64,000 nucleotides of DNA from Sphingomonas panacisoli (GTDB lineage Bacteria; Pseudomonadota; Alphaproteobacteria; Sphingomonadales; Sphingomonadaceae), in assembly GCF_007859635.1 (NCBI RefSeq), contig NZ_CP042306.1, positions 124,001 through 188,000 of the forward strand, read 5' to 3'. The notes under the pieces were generated by a model that saw only the letters and a list, made by a program, of their open reading frames with translations, searched no databases and was not told the origin of the DNA. Each line of letters begins with the position of its first letter. The first letter of the stretch is position 1. Both the position numbers and the translations under genes were made by a program. Shown piece by piece: positions 19,584 through 28,088 of the stretch.

Positions 19584-20449
19584 AACTCGACACGCTGATC
19601 GGCGAGCCTTGGGCCGATTACGGCCTGATCGACAGCGGGCACGGGCGCAAGCTGGAGCGCTATGGCCGCTTCCGCTTCGTCCGCCCCGAACCGCAGGCGA
19701 TGTGGGCGCCGGCGAGCGCGGACTGGAAGGCCGACGCCGAATTCATCCCCGGCTCCGACGAAGAAGGCGGCGGGCGCTGGGAGTATAGCGGACAAGTGCC
19801 GCGCGACGGCTGGCCGATGAAATGGGACGACGTCGCCTTCACCGCGCAGACCACGCCGTTCCGTCACCTCGGCTTCTTCCCCGACATGGCACCCGTGTGG
19901 TCGTGGATGCGCGAGCGGCTCGACGGGGTGGCGGACGCGGAGGCGCTCAACCTGTTCGGCTATACCGGCGTCGCCACGCTGGCGCTGGCGTCGCAGGGCG
20001 TGAAGATGGTCCATGTCGACGCCTCCAAGAAGTCGGTCGAGGGCGCGCGGGCGAATGCGCGGCTCGCGGGGCTGGACGACCGGCCGGTGCGCTGGATGGT
20101 CGATGATGCGACCAAATTCGCGGCGCGCGAGGTACGCCGCGGGCGCCGCTACGACGGCATCCTGCTCGACCCACCCAAGTTCGGGCGCGGGCCGGAAGGC
20201 GAGGTGTGGCGGCTGGAGGAAGGGCTGCCCGGCCTGATCCAGGATTGCCGCCAATTGCTCGACGAGAATTCACGGTTCCTGTTCCTCACGGTCTACGCCG
20301 TCCGCATGTCGGCGCTGGCGATCGGCGAGCTGGTCAGTCAGGCTTTCGCCGACCTGCCCGGCGCGGTCGAGGCGGGCGAACTCGCGGTCCGAGAGGAAGC
20401 GCGCGGGCTGTTGCTGCCCACGGCGATCTGGGCACGGTGGCGCCGCTAA
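19580..20449 (+). CDS. Class I SAM-dependent methyltransferase (RlmI-like)
   Basis: The ATG at 19580 overlaps the thrC stop (ATGA) and gives 289 residues. The C-terminal Rossmann domain has motif I LNLFGYTGVATLALASQG, an acidic strand end VHVDASKKSVEGARAN, and the catalytic motif ILLDPPKFGRG, all typical of RlmI/RlmK-type rRNA cytosine methyltransferases. The N-terminal half lacks a clear PUA domain. The methylated substrate is probably RNA, but this is not shown. Confidence 0.8.
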   Translation: MKLDTLIGEPWADYGLIDSGHGRKLERYGRFRFVRPEPQAMWAPASADWKADAEFIPGSDEEGGGRWEYSGQVPRDGWPMKWDDVAFTAQTTPFRHLGFFPDMAPVWSWMRERLDGVADAEALNLFGYTGVATLALASQGVKMVHVDASKKSVEGARANARLAGLDDRPVRWMVDDATKFAAREVRRGRRYDGILLDPPKFGRGPEGEVWRLEEGLPGLIQDCRQLLDENSRFLFLTVYAVRMSALAIGELVSQAFADLPGAVEAGELAVREEARGLLLPTAIWARWRR

Positions 20450-20566
20450 GTTGACACTAGGGTGACACTAGCGCGATCGATTTCCCGTTTCGTATCTCTC
20501 TGAACTTAAATGACAAAGCCTCGAATACCGCGCTGACGCTGCCAGGCGAAATCCTACATTGCAACG

Positions 20567-21211
20567 TTAATCGAGACTGGCCCGGATTGCGGCGCCGGCG
20601 ACGAGGGGCGCACCCGCAACGAGCAGCAGGCTGACTGCTGCCAGCAGCTTTAGCGCCCCGGTCCCACCGTCGAGGCTCCCCGCGCCGAAGATCAGCAACG
20701 GGATCGCGAGCGGCAGGATCAGCAGGCCCGCCAGCGCCCCCGCACCGCGCAACGTCGCGGTCAGCGCACCGACCGCCAGCGCGAGCGCGGCGAGGCCGGG
20801 CGTGCCGATCAGCAGGCCGATTTCGACGCGGATCAGGGTGTCGTGCGGTAGGTCGAGCAACGCCGCGGCGAGGAGCACGGCGATCAGGATCGGCGGCGCG
20901 AAGCTCAGCCAGTGCGCGACCAGCTTGGCCAAGGCGATTGTCGCCGCCGATTGCCCGCGCACCAGCAATTGGTCGATCACTCCGCTCGCCAGATCGGGCG
21001 CCACCAGCCGCTCGACCGGGATCAGCGCGGCGAGCAGGGTCGCCGCCCACAACACGCCACCTCCGACGCGCGCGAGCAAGGCGGCATCGGGGCCGACGGC
21101 GAACGGAAACAGGATCGCGACGAGCAGGAAGAACGCGACCGGCAGCAAAGCGCCGCCGCCGATCCAGGCGCGGCGGACGTCGCGGAGGATCAAAGAGCGA
21201 AAGGCCCCCAT
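20567..21211 (-). CDS. ccmB: Haem exporter permease CcmB
   Basis: The ATG at 21211 shares its first base with the last base of the ccmA stop (TGATG) and gives 214 residues; a TTG one codon earlier is less likely. Six hydrophobic segments fit CcmB, with FRSLILRDVRRAW at the N-terminus and LLILPLAIPLLIFGAGSL near the fifth helix. With CcmA and CcmC it moves or releases haem for cytochrome c maturation. The downstream 117 bases (20450-20566) hold two copies of TGACACTAG and no gene. Confidence 0.9.
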   Translation of the reverse strand: MGAFRSLILRDVRRAWIGGGALLPVAFFLLVAILFPFAVGPDAALLARVGGGVLWAATLLAALIPVERLVAPDLASGVIDQLLVRGQSAATIALAKLVAHWLSFAPPILIAVLLAAALLDLPHDTLIRVEIGLLIGTPGLAALALAVGALTATLRGAGALAGLLILPLAIPLLIFGAGSLDGGTGALKLLAAVSLLLVAGAPLVAGAAIRASLD

Positions 21212-21852
21212 CAATCGCTTCCCCGGCGAAGGCCGGGGACCAGTATCGGGCCGGTCGCAACTGGACCCCGGCCTTCGCCGGGGAACGGCAGGTGGATGGG
21301 CTTGGCGTCCGGCAAAGCAATCTGCGTGTGACTAGCGATGAGTACACCGCCGCCATTGGCGCGGTGACGGGCGATGGCGTCCTCCAACCGTGCCAACGCC
21401 GCGCTGTCCAGGCCATTGGCCGGCTCGTCGAGCAACCAGACCGGCGCGCCGCTGGCGACGACGCGTGCGAAGGCGGCGCGGCGGCGTTGGCCGGTCGAGA
21501 GCAAGCGCACCGGCACCTCGGCGAGGTCGCTCAGTGCCGTCTTTATCAGCGCGTCGGCTACCGCGTCAGCGCGACCATCGATCCGCGCCCAGAACCCGAG
21601 CGCCTCGGCCAGCGGCAGTTCCTCGTCGAGCGATGCCACCTCGGTCAGTAAGGCGCGTGGTGCTTCACCCTCGACCGCCCCTGCGGCAGGCCGCAACAGT
21701 CCCGCAGCCACACGGATCAGACTGGACTTGCCCGCGCCATTCGGGCCGGTGACCAGCGCCGCGCCGCCCGGTTCCAGCGCGAACGACAGTCCTTCGAACA
21801 GCACGCGTCCGCCGCGCTCGCACGTGACGTCGCGGAACACGAGCAGGCTCAA
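21211..21852 (-). CDS. ccmA: Haem exporter ATP-binding protein CcmA, with a repeat-derived C-terminal tail
   Basis: The 213-residue ATPase starts with a TTG that overlaps the upstream stop (TTGA). The Walker A is TGPNGAGKSS, the signature LLSTGQRRRAAFARV, and the Walker B APVWLLDEPANGLD, followed by the H-loop SHTQ. It drives CcmB/CcmC in cytochrome c maturation. The last ~25 residues (from LPFPGEGRGP to GLRRGSD) are encoded by a palindromic repeat at 21219-21285, not by normal ccmA sequence. The core fold appears complete before this tail. Confidence 0.92.
   Translation of the reverse strand: MSLLVFRDVTCERGGRVLFEGLSFALEPGGAALVTGPNGAGKSSLIRVAAGLLRPAAGAVEGEAPRALLTEVASLDEELPLAEALGFWARIDGRADAVADALIKTALSDLAEVPVRLLSTGQRRRAAFARVVASGAPVWLLDEPANGLDSAALARLEDAIARHRANGGGVLIASHTQIALPDAKPIHLPFPGEGRGPVATGPILVPGLRRGSD
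21219..21285. repeat. Palindromic repeat element forming the ccmA 3' end
   Basis: Two 23-base arms, about 21219-21241 and 21263-21285, are inverted repeats with one mismatch around a 21-base centre. Each arm is itself a hairpin of the form CCCCGGCGAAGGCCGGGG. The element lies inside the ccmA reading frame and ends just before the stop codon. The arms share their architecture with those at 39183-39255 and in truB. Confidence 0.88.
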
Positions 21853-22247
21853 GCCTCGTCCTCGAGGCCGTGCATGTCGGCGTCCGACAGCCCGAAATGA
21901 TGCCCCACCTCATGGATCACGACATGGCGGACGAGCGTCGCCAGATCCTCGCCGTCTGCCACCCACTCGTCGAGGATTGCGCGGCGATAAAGGTGGATGC
22001 GGTCGGGCGGCGCGCCCGAATCCATCGACGATTTCTCCCCGATCGGGCGGCCGTGATAGACGCCGGTCAGATCGTAGGGATCGTCGATGCCCAGCGCGTC
22101 GAGCGTCTCGTCATCGGCATAATTCTCGACGATCAGCACGACGTTGCCGAGATGCGCGGCGAATTGCGGCGGCAGCGACGCCAGCGTGGCGCGCGCGATC
22201 GCCTCGATCTCCTCAGCGCTCGGCGCGCGTTGCTCTTGCCCGCTCAT
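21849..22247 (-). CDS. Zincin-like metallopeptidase family protein (DUF1025 type)
   Basis: From the ATG at 22247 (an alternative lies four codons upstream at 22259) the product has 132 residues. The C-terminal half carries the zinc-protease motif HEVGHHFGLSD (H112, E113, H116, D122), the minizincin pattern of this family. An earlier conserved block is DLTGVYHGRPIGEKS. Family members are small cytoplasmic putative proteases of unknown target. It precedes ccmA with a TTGA overlap, so the three genes are probably one transcript. Confidence 0.85.
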   Translation of the reverse strand: MSGQEQRAPSAEEIEAIARATLASLPPQFAAHLGNVVLIVENYADDETLDALGIDDPYDLTGVYHGRPIGEKSSMDSGAPPDRIHLYRRAILDEWVADGEDLATLVRHVVIHEVGHHFGLSDADMHGLEDEA

Positions 22248-22300
22248 GCGGCTCGGCATAGTCCGAGCGAAGGACGTGCGGCAAGCAAGGGAGAGCGGCG

Positions 22301-22591
22301 ATGGTCGAGCAATTGAGCGAGGACGAACGCGCCGACGCGCTTGATGAGCTCGACGAATGGGACTATGACGAGGGCCGCGACGCGATCTCGCGCAGCTTCA
22401 CCTTCGCCGATTTCAGCGAAGCGTTCGCGTTCATGACGCGTGTCGCGTTGCTCGCGGAAAAAGCCGATCACCATCCCGAATGGTCGAACGTATGGAACCG
22501 GGTCGATATCGTGCTGACGACGCACGACGCCGGCGGCCTGTCGGCGCGCGACGTCGCCATGGCCGAGGCGATCGATAGTCTGGTGGATTAA
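22301..22591 (+). CDS. phhB: Pterin-4a-carbinolamine dehydratase
   Basis: The 96-residue protein matches the DCoH/PhhB family in length and in the active-site region [18 protein letters not shown], where the two adjacent histidines and the later [12 protein letters not shown] carry the catalytic residues. It dehydrates 4a-hydroxytetrahydrobiopterin so the cofactor of phenylalanine hydroxylase can be recycled. It stands alone, with a large palindromic element directly downstream. Confidence 0.93.
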   Translation: MVEQLSEDERADALDELDEWDYDEGRDAISRSFTFADFSEAFAFMTRVALLAEKADHHPEWSNVWNRVDIVLTTHDAGGLSARDVAMAEAIDSLVD

Positions 22592-22725
22592 ATCCTCCCC
22601 ATCGCAGATGGGGAGGGGGACCGCGAAGCGGTGGAGGGGACGCGGCATCGCCGCGCTTCGCGCGTCGCCCCTCCACCATCGCTGCGCGATGGTCCCCCTC
22701 CCCACGCTTCGCGCAGGGAGGAATT
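22591..22725. repeat. Long inverted-repeat element between convergent phhB and SDR genes
   Basis: This gene-free stretch is almost wholly an imperfect palindrome of about 135 bases. The left arm begins AATCCTCCCCATCGCAGATG and the right arm mirrors it, ending in CAGGGAGGAATT. Nested hairpins (GGGGAGGGGGACC with GGTCCCCCTCCCC; GGTGGAGGGG with CCCCTCCACC) fill both arms. It lies between two convergent genes and could act as a bidirectional terminator. The SDR stop codon falls at its right edge. Confidence 0.85.
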
Positions 22726-23518
22726 ATTGCGGCGCCGCGATCCCCCGACGCATCTGCTGGCGGATCCGCTTCGGCAGCCATTTCGCCGCGAACTTGAGCC
22801 GAAACGCGGTCTTGCCGACATAGGTGTGGACGTCGTCGCCATGGACCGCGCGCCACGCCGCTTCGGCGACGTCGGCGGCGCTGGTCAGTTCCAGCCCCGC
22901 GCCGGTGACCACCTCACGAATGTTCTGGTTGCTGCCCTCGATCGGCCCCTGCAACAGCGGCGTGTCGATGAAGCCGGGGATCAGGTCGCGGACCTTGATG
23001 CCGTCGCCATACCATTCGCCGTCGAGCCCTTCGGTCAAGGCGCGGACGCCGAACTTGGTCGCCGAATAGACGACCAGCCCGGACGTGCCGTAGATCGCCG
23101 AGGCGCTGGCGGTGTTGAGCAGGCACGATCCGGGCGTCTTCGCGAGATAGGCATGGCCGATCTTCGCGCCGTTCAGCACGCCGCCCAGGTTGATCGACAC
23201 GACGCGGTCCATGTCCTCGAAACTCATCTGCGCGATCGGGCCGCCCGTGCCGATCCCGGCATTGTTAAATAGTACGTCGAGCCGCCCGCCGGACTTGCCG
23301 GTGAAGTCGTCGAGGTTCGCCTTCCATGCGTCGCGGTCGCGGACGTCCATCGTGTAGGTGTCGACCATCCCCGCGGGCAGCATCGCCGCCGTCTCGCGCA
23401 GCCCGCTCGCGTTGACGTCGGCCAGTCCGACGCGCCAGCCTTCGCGCGCAAAGCGTATTGCGACCGCCTGGCCGATGCCCGACCCGCCGCCGGTGATGAA
23501 GATCGCCTTGGTTGCCAT
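22724..23518 (-). CDS. Short-chain dehydrogenase/reductase
   Basis: Starting at MATKAIF (23518) gives 264 residues; a longer frame to 23566 adds an unlikely 16 codons. It is a classical SDR: the cofactor loop TGGGSGIG (9-16), NNAG (85-88), a serine near 138-140, and the catalytic YSATK (Y151, K155). The acidic D34 after the second strand suggests NAD(H) preference. The basic C-terminal extension (KFAAKWLPKRIRQQMRRG) may contact membrane. The substrate is not identifiable. Confidence 0.88.
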   Translation of the reverse strand: MATKAIFITGGGSGIGQAVAIRFAREGWRVGLADVNASGLRETAAMLPAGMVDTYTMDVRDRDAWKANLDDFTGKSGGRLDVLFNNAGIGTGGPIAQMSFEDMDRVVSINLGGVLNGAKIGHAYLAKTPGSCLLNTASASAIYGTSGLVVYSATKFGVRALTEGLDGEWYGDGIKVRDLIPGFIDTPLLQGPIEGSNQNIREVVTGAGLELTSAADVAEAAWRAVHGDDVHTYVGKTAFRLKFAAKWLPKRIRQQMRRGIAAPQ

Positions 23519-23577
23519 TCGCCGGGCCTCCCTGATTGTCTTGTCGTTTGCCCCGTCATCCCGCATCGTCGCGCCGG

Positions 23578-24363
23578 ATGCCAGTGTCTTCGCAAACCGC
23601 CGGCCCTTCGGTGACCCTGAATGGGGTGACCAAGAGCTATGCGGGCGGCACGACGGCCGTCGACAATGTCACGCTACAGGTCGCCGGGGGCAGTTTCGTC
23701 GCCCTGGTCGGCAGTTCGGGGTCGGGCAAATCGACGCTGCTGAAGACGATCAACCGCCTGATCGAACCGAGCGCGGGATCGGTCGCGATCGACGGCGCGG
23801 ACGTGACGGCGGGCGACCCGTTCCGGCTGCGACGGCGGATCGGCTACGTGTTCCAGAATATCGGGCTGTTCCCACACATGACCGTCGCGGAGAATGTCGC
23901 GATCGGCTTGCGGCTGGAGGGGCAGAAGGCGACCGCGGATCGCGTCGCCGAATTGCTGGCGCTGGTCGATCTGCCCGCCGATTTCGCCGCGCGGATGCCG
24001 GATGCCTTGTCGGGCGGGCAGCGCCAGCGGGTCGGGGTGGCGCGGGCGCTGGCGACCGAGCCCAAGCTGCTGCTGATGGACGAGCCGTTCGGGGCGCTCG
24101 ACCCGGTGACGCGCGATCAGCTCGGCACCGCGATCCGCGACCTGCACGATCGGCTCGGGCTGACCACGATCATGGTCACGCACGACATGGCGGAGGCGCT
24201 GATCCTCGCGACCCGCGTGCTGGTGATGGACCAGGGCCGGATCGTCGCCGACGCGACGCCCAAGGCGTTGCTGGCGGGCGAAGGCGGGGAGGCCGCGCAG
24301 GCGCTGGTCGCGGTGCCGCGCGACCAGATGCGGCGATTGTCCGCGCTGGAGGCAGGGGCGTGA
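23578..24363 (+). CDS. ABC transporter ATP-binding protein, osmoprotectant (OpuCA/ProV-like) type
   Basis: From ATG 23578 the ATPase has 261 residues, with no C-terminal CBS domains, so it is shorter than classic OpuCA. Walker A is GSSGSGKST, the signature LSGGQRQRVGVARA, Walker B LLLMDEPFGALD and the H-loop VTHD. The stop overlaps the GTG start of the fused permease/binding protein (GTGA), so the two form a complete importer. Likely ligands are glycine betaine, choline or a related betaine such as ergothioneine. Confidence 0.9.
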   Translation: MPVSSQTAGPSVTLNGVTKSYAGGTTAVDNVTLQVAGGSFVALVGSSGSGKSTLLKTINRLIEPSAGSVAIDGADVTAGDPFRLRRRIGYVFQNIGLFPHMTVAENVAIGLRLEGQKATADRVAELLALVDLPADFAARMPDALSGGQRQRVGVARALATEPKLLLMDEPFGALDPVTRDQLGTAIRDLHDRLGLTTIMVTHDMAEALILATRVLVMDQGRIVADATPKALLAGEGGEAAQALVAVPRDQMRRLSALEAGA

Positions 24364-25889
24364 GCGACTTCCTCGAAGCGCTCGGCCGCGCGCCGGACCT
24401 GCTGGCGCAGCATCTGTTGCTGGCGATGGCGGCGCTGGTGCTGGGCATCGTGTTGAGCCTGCCGCTCGCGGTGCTGTCGGCGCGCGTGCCCGTCGTCGGG
24501 CGGGTGGCGTTGGGGTTCGCCAGCCTGGTCCAGACGATTCCGAGCCTCGCGTTGCTGGCACTGTTCTACCCGCTGCTGCTGTCGCTCTCGACATTGGTGG
24601 GCGGGGGTATTCCGGCGCTCGGTTTCCTGCCGTCGCTGCTTGCGCTGACGTTGTACGCGCTGCTGCCGATCTTGCGGAACGGCGTGACCGGGCTCGCGGG
24701 GATCGATCCGGCGGTGATCGAGGCGGCCGACGGCGTCGGCATGACCGCAGGGCAGAAGCTCCGGCTGGTCGAGGCGCCGTTGGTCGCGCCGGTCCTGATG
24801 GCGGGGATCCGGACGGCGGCGGTGTGGACGATCGGCGCGGCGACGCTCTCCACCACGGTCGGCCAGCCGAGCCTGGGCGACATGATCTTCGCCGGGTTGC
24901 AGACGCAGAATTGGGCGCTGGTACTCGCGGGCTGCTTCGCCGCGGCGGCACTCGCGCTGGCGGTCGATGCGCTGCTCGGCGTGATCGAGCACGGTATCGC
25001 CCAGCGCAAACGCGGTCGCGTGTGGGTCGCGCTCGGATTGCTCGCCGCGGGCATCCTGGTCGCGCTGGCGCCGATGCTGCCGGCGTCGAAACCGACCGTC
25101 GTGATCGGCGCGAAGGGCTTTTCGGAGCAATATATCCTGTCGCGATTGGTCGGGCATCGGCTGGAAGCGGCGGGGTATCACGTCCAGTATAAGGAGGGGC
25201 TGGGGTCGGGCGTGATGTTCGCCGCGCTGACGTCGAGCGATGTCGATGTCGCGATCGACTATACCGGCACGATCTGGACCAACGAGATGAAGCGCGGCGA
25301 CAATGTGCCGCGCGATGCGATGCTGGCGGCGATCGGCGCGTGGGAAGCGAAAAAAGGCCTCAACCTGCTCGGTCGGCTGGGGTTCGAAAATGCCTATTGC
25401 TTCGCGATGCGCGGCGACCGGGCGCGAGCGTTGGGCGTCGTCAGCCTCGACGATCTCGCGGCAAAGGCCGACGATCTGTCGTTCGCGAGCGACCCCGAAT
25501 TCCTCGAACGCCCCGAGTGGAAAGCGGTGAAGGCGGCCTATCCGATCCGCTTCCGCGCGGCGAACGCGTACAGCCCGACCTTCATGTACCGTGCGCTGGC
25601 AGGCGGTCGCGCCGACGTCATTTCCGCCTATACTTCCGATGGGCGGATCGCGGCGGACAAATTGGTCGTGCTGGCCGATCCGAAGCATGCGATCCCGAAC
25701 TACGACGCGATCCTGACGATCTCGCCGCGGTTCGCGAAGAATGCGAAGTTCTTGGCCGTGCTCCGCCCGCTCATCGGCCGCATCGACGTCGCGGCGATGC
25801 GCGAGGCGAACTACATGGTCGATCGCGACACGGCGAAGGCCAGTCCCGATGCGGCCGCGCGCTGGCTGGCGGCTAAGATCGGGCTGTGA
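24360..25889 (+). CDS. Fused permease and substrate-binding protein of an OpuC/EgtU-like ABC importer
   Basis: The GTG start at 24360 overlaps the ATPase stop and gives 509 residues. Residues 1 to about 210 are an OpuCB-like permease with the EAA-type loop [21 protein letters not shown]. After a further helix near 230-250, residues about 255-509 are a QAT-family binding protein ([56 protein letters not shown]). This fusion is known for glycine-betaine and ergothioneine importers; the ligand here cannot be decided by eye. The 3' end overlaps recF by 17 bases on the other strand. Confidence 0.88.
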   Translation: MSDFLEALGRAPDLLAQHLLLAMAALVLGIVLSLPLAVLSARVPVVGRVALGFASLVQTIPSLALLALFYPLLLSLSTLVGGGIPALGFLPSLLALTLYALLPILRNGVTGLAGIDPAVIEAADGVGMTAGQKLRLVEAPLVAPVLMAGIRTAAVWTIGAATLSTTVGQPSLGDMIFAGLQTQNWALVLAGCFAAAALALAVDALLGVIEHGIAQRKRGRVWVALGLLAAGILVALAPMLPASKPTVVIGAKGFSEQYILSRLVGHRLEAAGYHVQYKEGLGSGVMFAALTSSDVDVAIDYTGTIWTNEMKRGDNVPRDAMLAAIGAWEAKKGLNLLGRLGFENAYCFAMRGDRARALGVVSLDDLAAKADDLSFASDPEFLERPEWKAVKAAYPIRFRAANAYSPTFMYRALAGGRADVISAYTSDGRIAADKLVVLADPKHAIPNYDAILTISPRFAKNAKFLAVLRPLIGRIDVAAMREANYMVDRDTAKASPDAAARWLAAKIGL

Positions 25890-27039
25890 TCCGCCCGTCG
25901 GCGACGTCGTACCAGCTGGCCTGACCGATGCCGTCGAACGGCGAGCGCTCGGTGCCGGTCATCCACACCTGACCGCCGGTCGCGGCCAGCCGATCGAACA
26001 ACGCGGCGCGGCGCGACGGGTCGAGATGCGCGGCGACTTCGTCGAGTAGCAAAACGGGGGCGCGGCCGGTGCGCGCGGCGGTGAGTTCGGCGTGCGCGAG
26101 GACGAGCCCGAGCAACAACGCCTTCTGCTCGCCGGTCGAGCACAGAGCGGCGGGTTGCTGCTTTTCGAGATGCGTAACCGCGAGGTCGCTGCGATGCGGC
26201 CCGGCCAGCGTACGCCCGGCGGCGGCGTCGCGGCGGCGGCCTTGCGCCAGATCGGCGGCGAGCGTGCCGGTGTCGGTCCACCCCTCCAGTGCCAGACCGG
26301 CACGGGCGAACGGCCCGGCCGGTTGATCGGCGAGCCGCTCGCCCAGCCGCGCCACCGTCTCGCGCCGGGCGGCGTCGATCGCCGCGCCATGCTCGGCCAT
26401 CTGCGCCTCGAGCGCGCTCAGCCACGCATCGTCATGCGGTCCGTCCTCGGCAAGCAAGCGGTTGCGCGCGCGCATCGCCGCTTCGTAGCGGTTGGCGTGG
26501 CCCGCATGATCGGGGCGCAGCGCCAGTGTCAGCCGATCGAGGAACCGCCGCCGCTCGCCCGCGGGCTCGACGAACAGCCGGTCCATCGCCGGGGTCAGCC
26601 ACAGCACCGTCAGCCATTCGGCGAGCGCGGTCGCGGCGGCGGTCGCGCCGTTGATGCGGACGATCCGGCGCTCGGGCGCGGTTGCCAGGGTGCCGGTGCC
26701 GACTTGTGACTCCCCCTCCTGCTTGCGGGAGGGGTTGGGGAGGGGTTCCGCCAAGTCCTTAGACGACGGGGCAAAGGACACGCCCTCCCCTAACCCCTCC
26801 CGCAAGCGGGAGGGGAAAAGCGTCGTCGCCACGCCGAACCCGCCCGCGCCGCCCTGCCGTGCCATGTCCGACAGCGGCGCGCGTCGCAGCCCGCGGCCCG
26901 GGGCGAGCAGCGACACCGCCTCCAGCACGTTGGTCTTGCCCGCGCCGTTATCCCCGGTCAGCACGACAAAGCCGCGCCCCGGGTGGAGCACGGCTTCGGC
27001 GTGATTGCGGAAATCGGTCAGGACCAGGCGCGACAGCAT
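25873..27039 (-). CDS. recF: DNA replication and repair protein RecF, with an in-frame repeat insertion
   Basis: From ATG 27039 the protein has 388 residues. It has Walker A GDNGAGKT (29-36), the RecF-type signature [18 protein letters not shown], and Walker [15 protein letters not shown]. RecF helps load RecA at gapped DNA. Residues about 75-112 (FPSRLREG ... NPSRKQEG) are encoded by a palindromic repeat element and look foreign to the family. The insertion lies in the first ATPase lobe, between the strand GFGVATTL and RIVRINGA. The frame is intact, so the protein is probably functional. Confidence 0.93.
   Translation of the reverse strand: MLSRLVLTDFRNHAEAVLHPGRGFVVLTGDNGAGKTNVLEAVSLLAPGRGLRRAPLSDMARQGGAGGFGVATTLFPSRLREGLGEGVSFAPSSKDLAEPLPNPSRKQEGESQVGTGTLATAPERRIVRINGATAAATALAEWLTVLWLTPAMDRLFVEPAGERRRFLDRLTLALRPDHAGHANRYEAAMRARNRLLAEDGPHDDAWLSALEAQMAEHGAAIDAARRETVARLGERLADQPAGPFARAGLALEGWTDTGTLAADLAQGRRRDAAAGRTLAGPHRSDLAVTHLEKQQPAALCSTGEQKALLLGLVLAHAELTAARTGRAPVLLLDEVAAHLDPSRRAALFDRLAATGGQVWMTGTERSPFDGIGQASWYDVADGRITARS
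26712..26816. repeat. Palindromic repeat element inserted in frame in recF
   Basis: A left arm at about 26712-26745 and a right arm at about 26783-26816 are imperfect inverted repeats (each contains the self-complementary CCCTCCCGCTTGCGGGAGGG theme) around a ~37-base centre. The whole element is about 105 bases, a multiple of three, so the recF frame survives. Its motif differs from that of the truB and ccmA elements, so it is a separate repeat family. Confidence 0.88.
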
Positions 27040-27055
27040 CGCGGCGTCTGTAGCG

Positions 27056-27080
27056 GCTGTTTCAGTAAAGCTGAAACAGC
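27056..27080. other. Perfect hairpin between coq4 and recF
   Basis: GCTGTTTCAG and CTGAAACAGC form a perfect 10-bp inverted repeat around a 5-base loop. It lies 28 bases beyond the coq4 stop and just upstream of recF on the minus strand. There is no T tract on either strand, so it is not a classic terminator. It could be an RNA structure or a protein-binding site. Confidence 0.6.
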
Positions 27081-27108
27081 GACGGCCGCGTGAGCGGCGC
27101 AAAGAACG

Positions 27109-27900
27109 TCAGGCCGCGAGTTTCTCCGGCATCGCGGGCGTCTCGACCTTGGGCGCGCTCATGTACGAGGCGAGCTCACCCAGTTCGCGCTGCGCCTTGA
27201 GATAGGCGACCGGTTCACCCAGACCGAGCCGCTGACGCGCGACATCGAGCGGCTCGTGCATCAGGGCTTCGTAATCCTCGCCCGAAATCCACTTGGCCTT
27301 CTTGCCGCGCTGATAGCCTTCCCAGACCGCCTTCATGAACAGGTTATTGCCCGTCACCTTGCGGCTCTTGAGGGCGGCGGCGCCGCCGATGAAGGCCCAG
27401 CCGAGCCCGCCGACCTGCGCATAACTGAACGCGACCAGCGCCGCTTCGCCCATGCTCTCGTCGGCCTTGTAGCCGGTCAGCACGTGCCAGATGTCGTGCG
27501 TGTCGCGCACCCGCCGCCCGAACCAGGCATAAGGGTGGCGCATGTCTTCCTCGTTGTTGATCTTCGACACGTCGGCAAGGCCGTCGGCCGAATAACCCGT
27601 CGATTCGAGGAAGTGATTGTATGCCGCGCCGACGGTGCCGGGCGCGAACTGCTTGGCGTAGCCGGGCTGCGAGAAGACCTGCGCCAGCTCGTGCCGCTCG
27701 TACGCCATCCGCCCGCCCTCGGCCGTGGCGATGAACTTGGCATAGTTCATCGGCGCATTGCCGACGTTGAGCGCGCGCATGATGCGGAACACCTGCGTCG
27801 TGTCGTCGCCGTTCGCGAGCAGCTTCTTGATCGCGTCGAACGCGGTCTTCCAGTCGCGGCGTCCGGTCGTGCCGGGGAAGGGAGGGAGCTTAGCGGCCAT
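27109..27900 (-). CDS. COQ4-family ubiquinone biosynthesis protein
   Basis: A 263-residue protein with the COQ4 core. The zinc motif is H135-D136-x-x-H139 in THDIWHVLTGY, followed by E152, and an earlier conserved block is AEGGRMAYERHELAQVF. In eukaryotes COQ4 organises or catalyses a decarboxylation step on the quinone ring; bacterial homologues occur in alphaproteobacteria. A 24-bp palindrome lies 12 bases upstream of its start, suggesting control by a dimeric repressor. Confidence 0.85.
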   Translation of the reverse strand: MAAKLPPFPGTTGRRDWKTAFDAIKKLLANGDDTTQVFRIMRALNVGNAPMNYAKFIATAEGGRMAYERHELAQVFSQPGYAKQFAPGTVGAAYNHFLESTGYSADGLADVSKINNEEDMRHPYAWFGRRVRDTHDIWHVLTGYKADESMGEAALVAFSYAQVGGLGWAFIGGAAALKSRKVTGNNLFMKAVWEGYQRGKKAKWISGEDYEALMHEPLDVARQRLGLGEPVAYLKAQRELGELASYMSAPKVETPAMPEKLAA

Positions 27901-27911
27901 CGGTCTGATTC

Positions 27912-27935
27912 CTTACTGACATTAATGTTAGTAAG
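27912..27935. promoter_or_regulatory. Palindromic operator upstream of coq4
   Basis: The arms CTTACTGACATT and AATGTTAGTAAG form a 24-bp inverted repeat with one mismatch, centred between 27923 and 27924. It is AT-rich in a GC-rich genome and lies just upstream of the coq4 start, in the promoter position. The form fits a TetR-family operator. No TetR gene is present in the window. Confidence 0.75.
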
Positions 27936-28088
27936 CGAAACGGGAGGTTCGGTCAAGCCCTTCATGCGCAAAACCGCTTAACCCCCGGTTTCTGTCCGAT
28001 TTTTGCAATTGATCTAGGTGATCGTCCGTTACGGCCGCGGGCTGATACAAGTTATTGATCACACCAGCGGACGGAGAACTTTGCGGTA

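Noticed and set aside
20450..20566. Two copies of TGACACTAG after the methyltransferase gene considered as an attachment site.
   Set aside because: The repeats are only 9 bases, directly adjacent, and there is no integrase or tRNA nearby.
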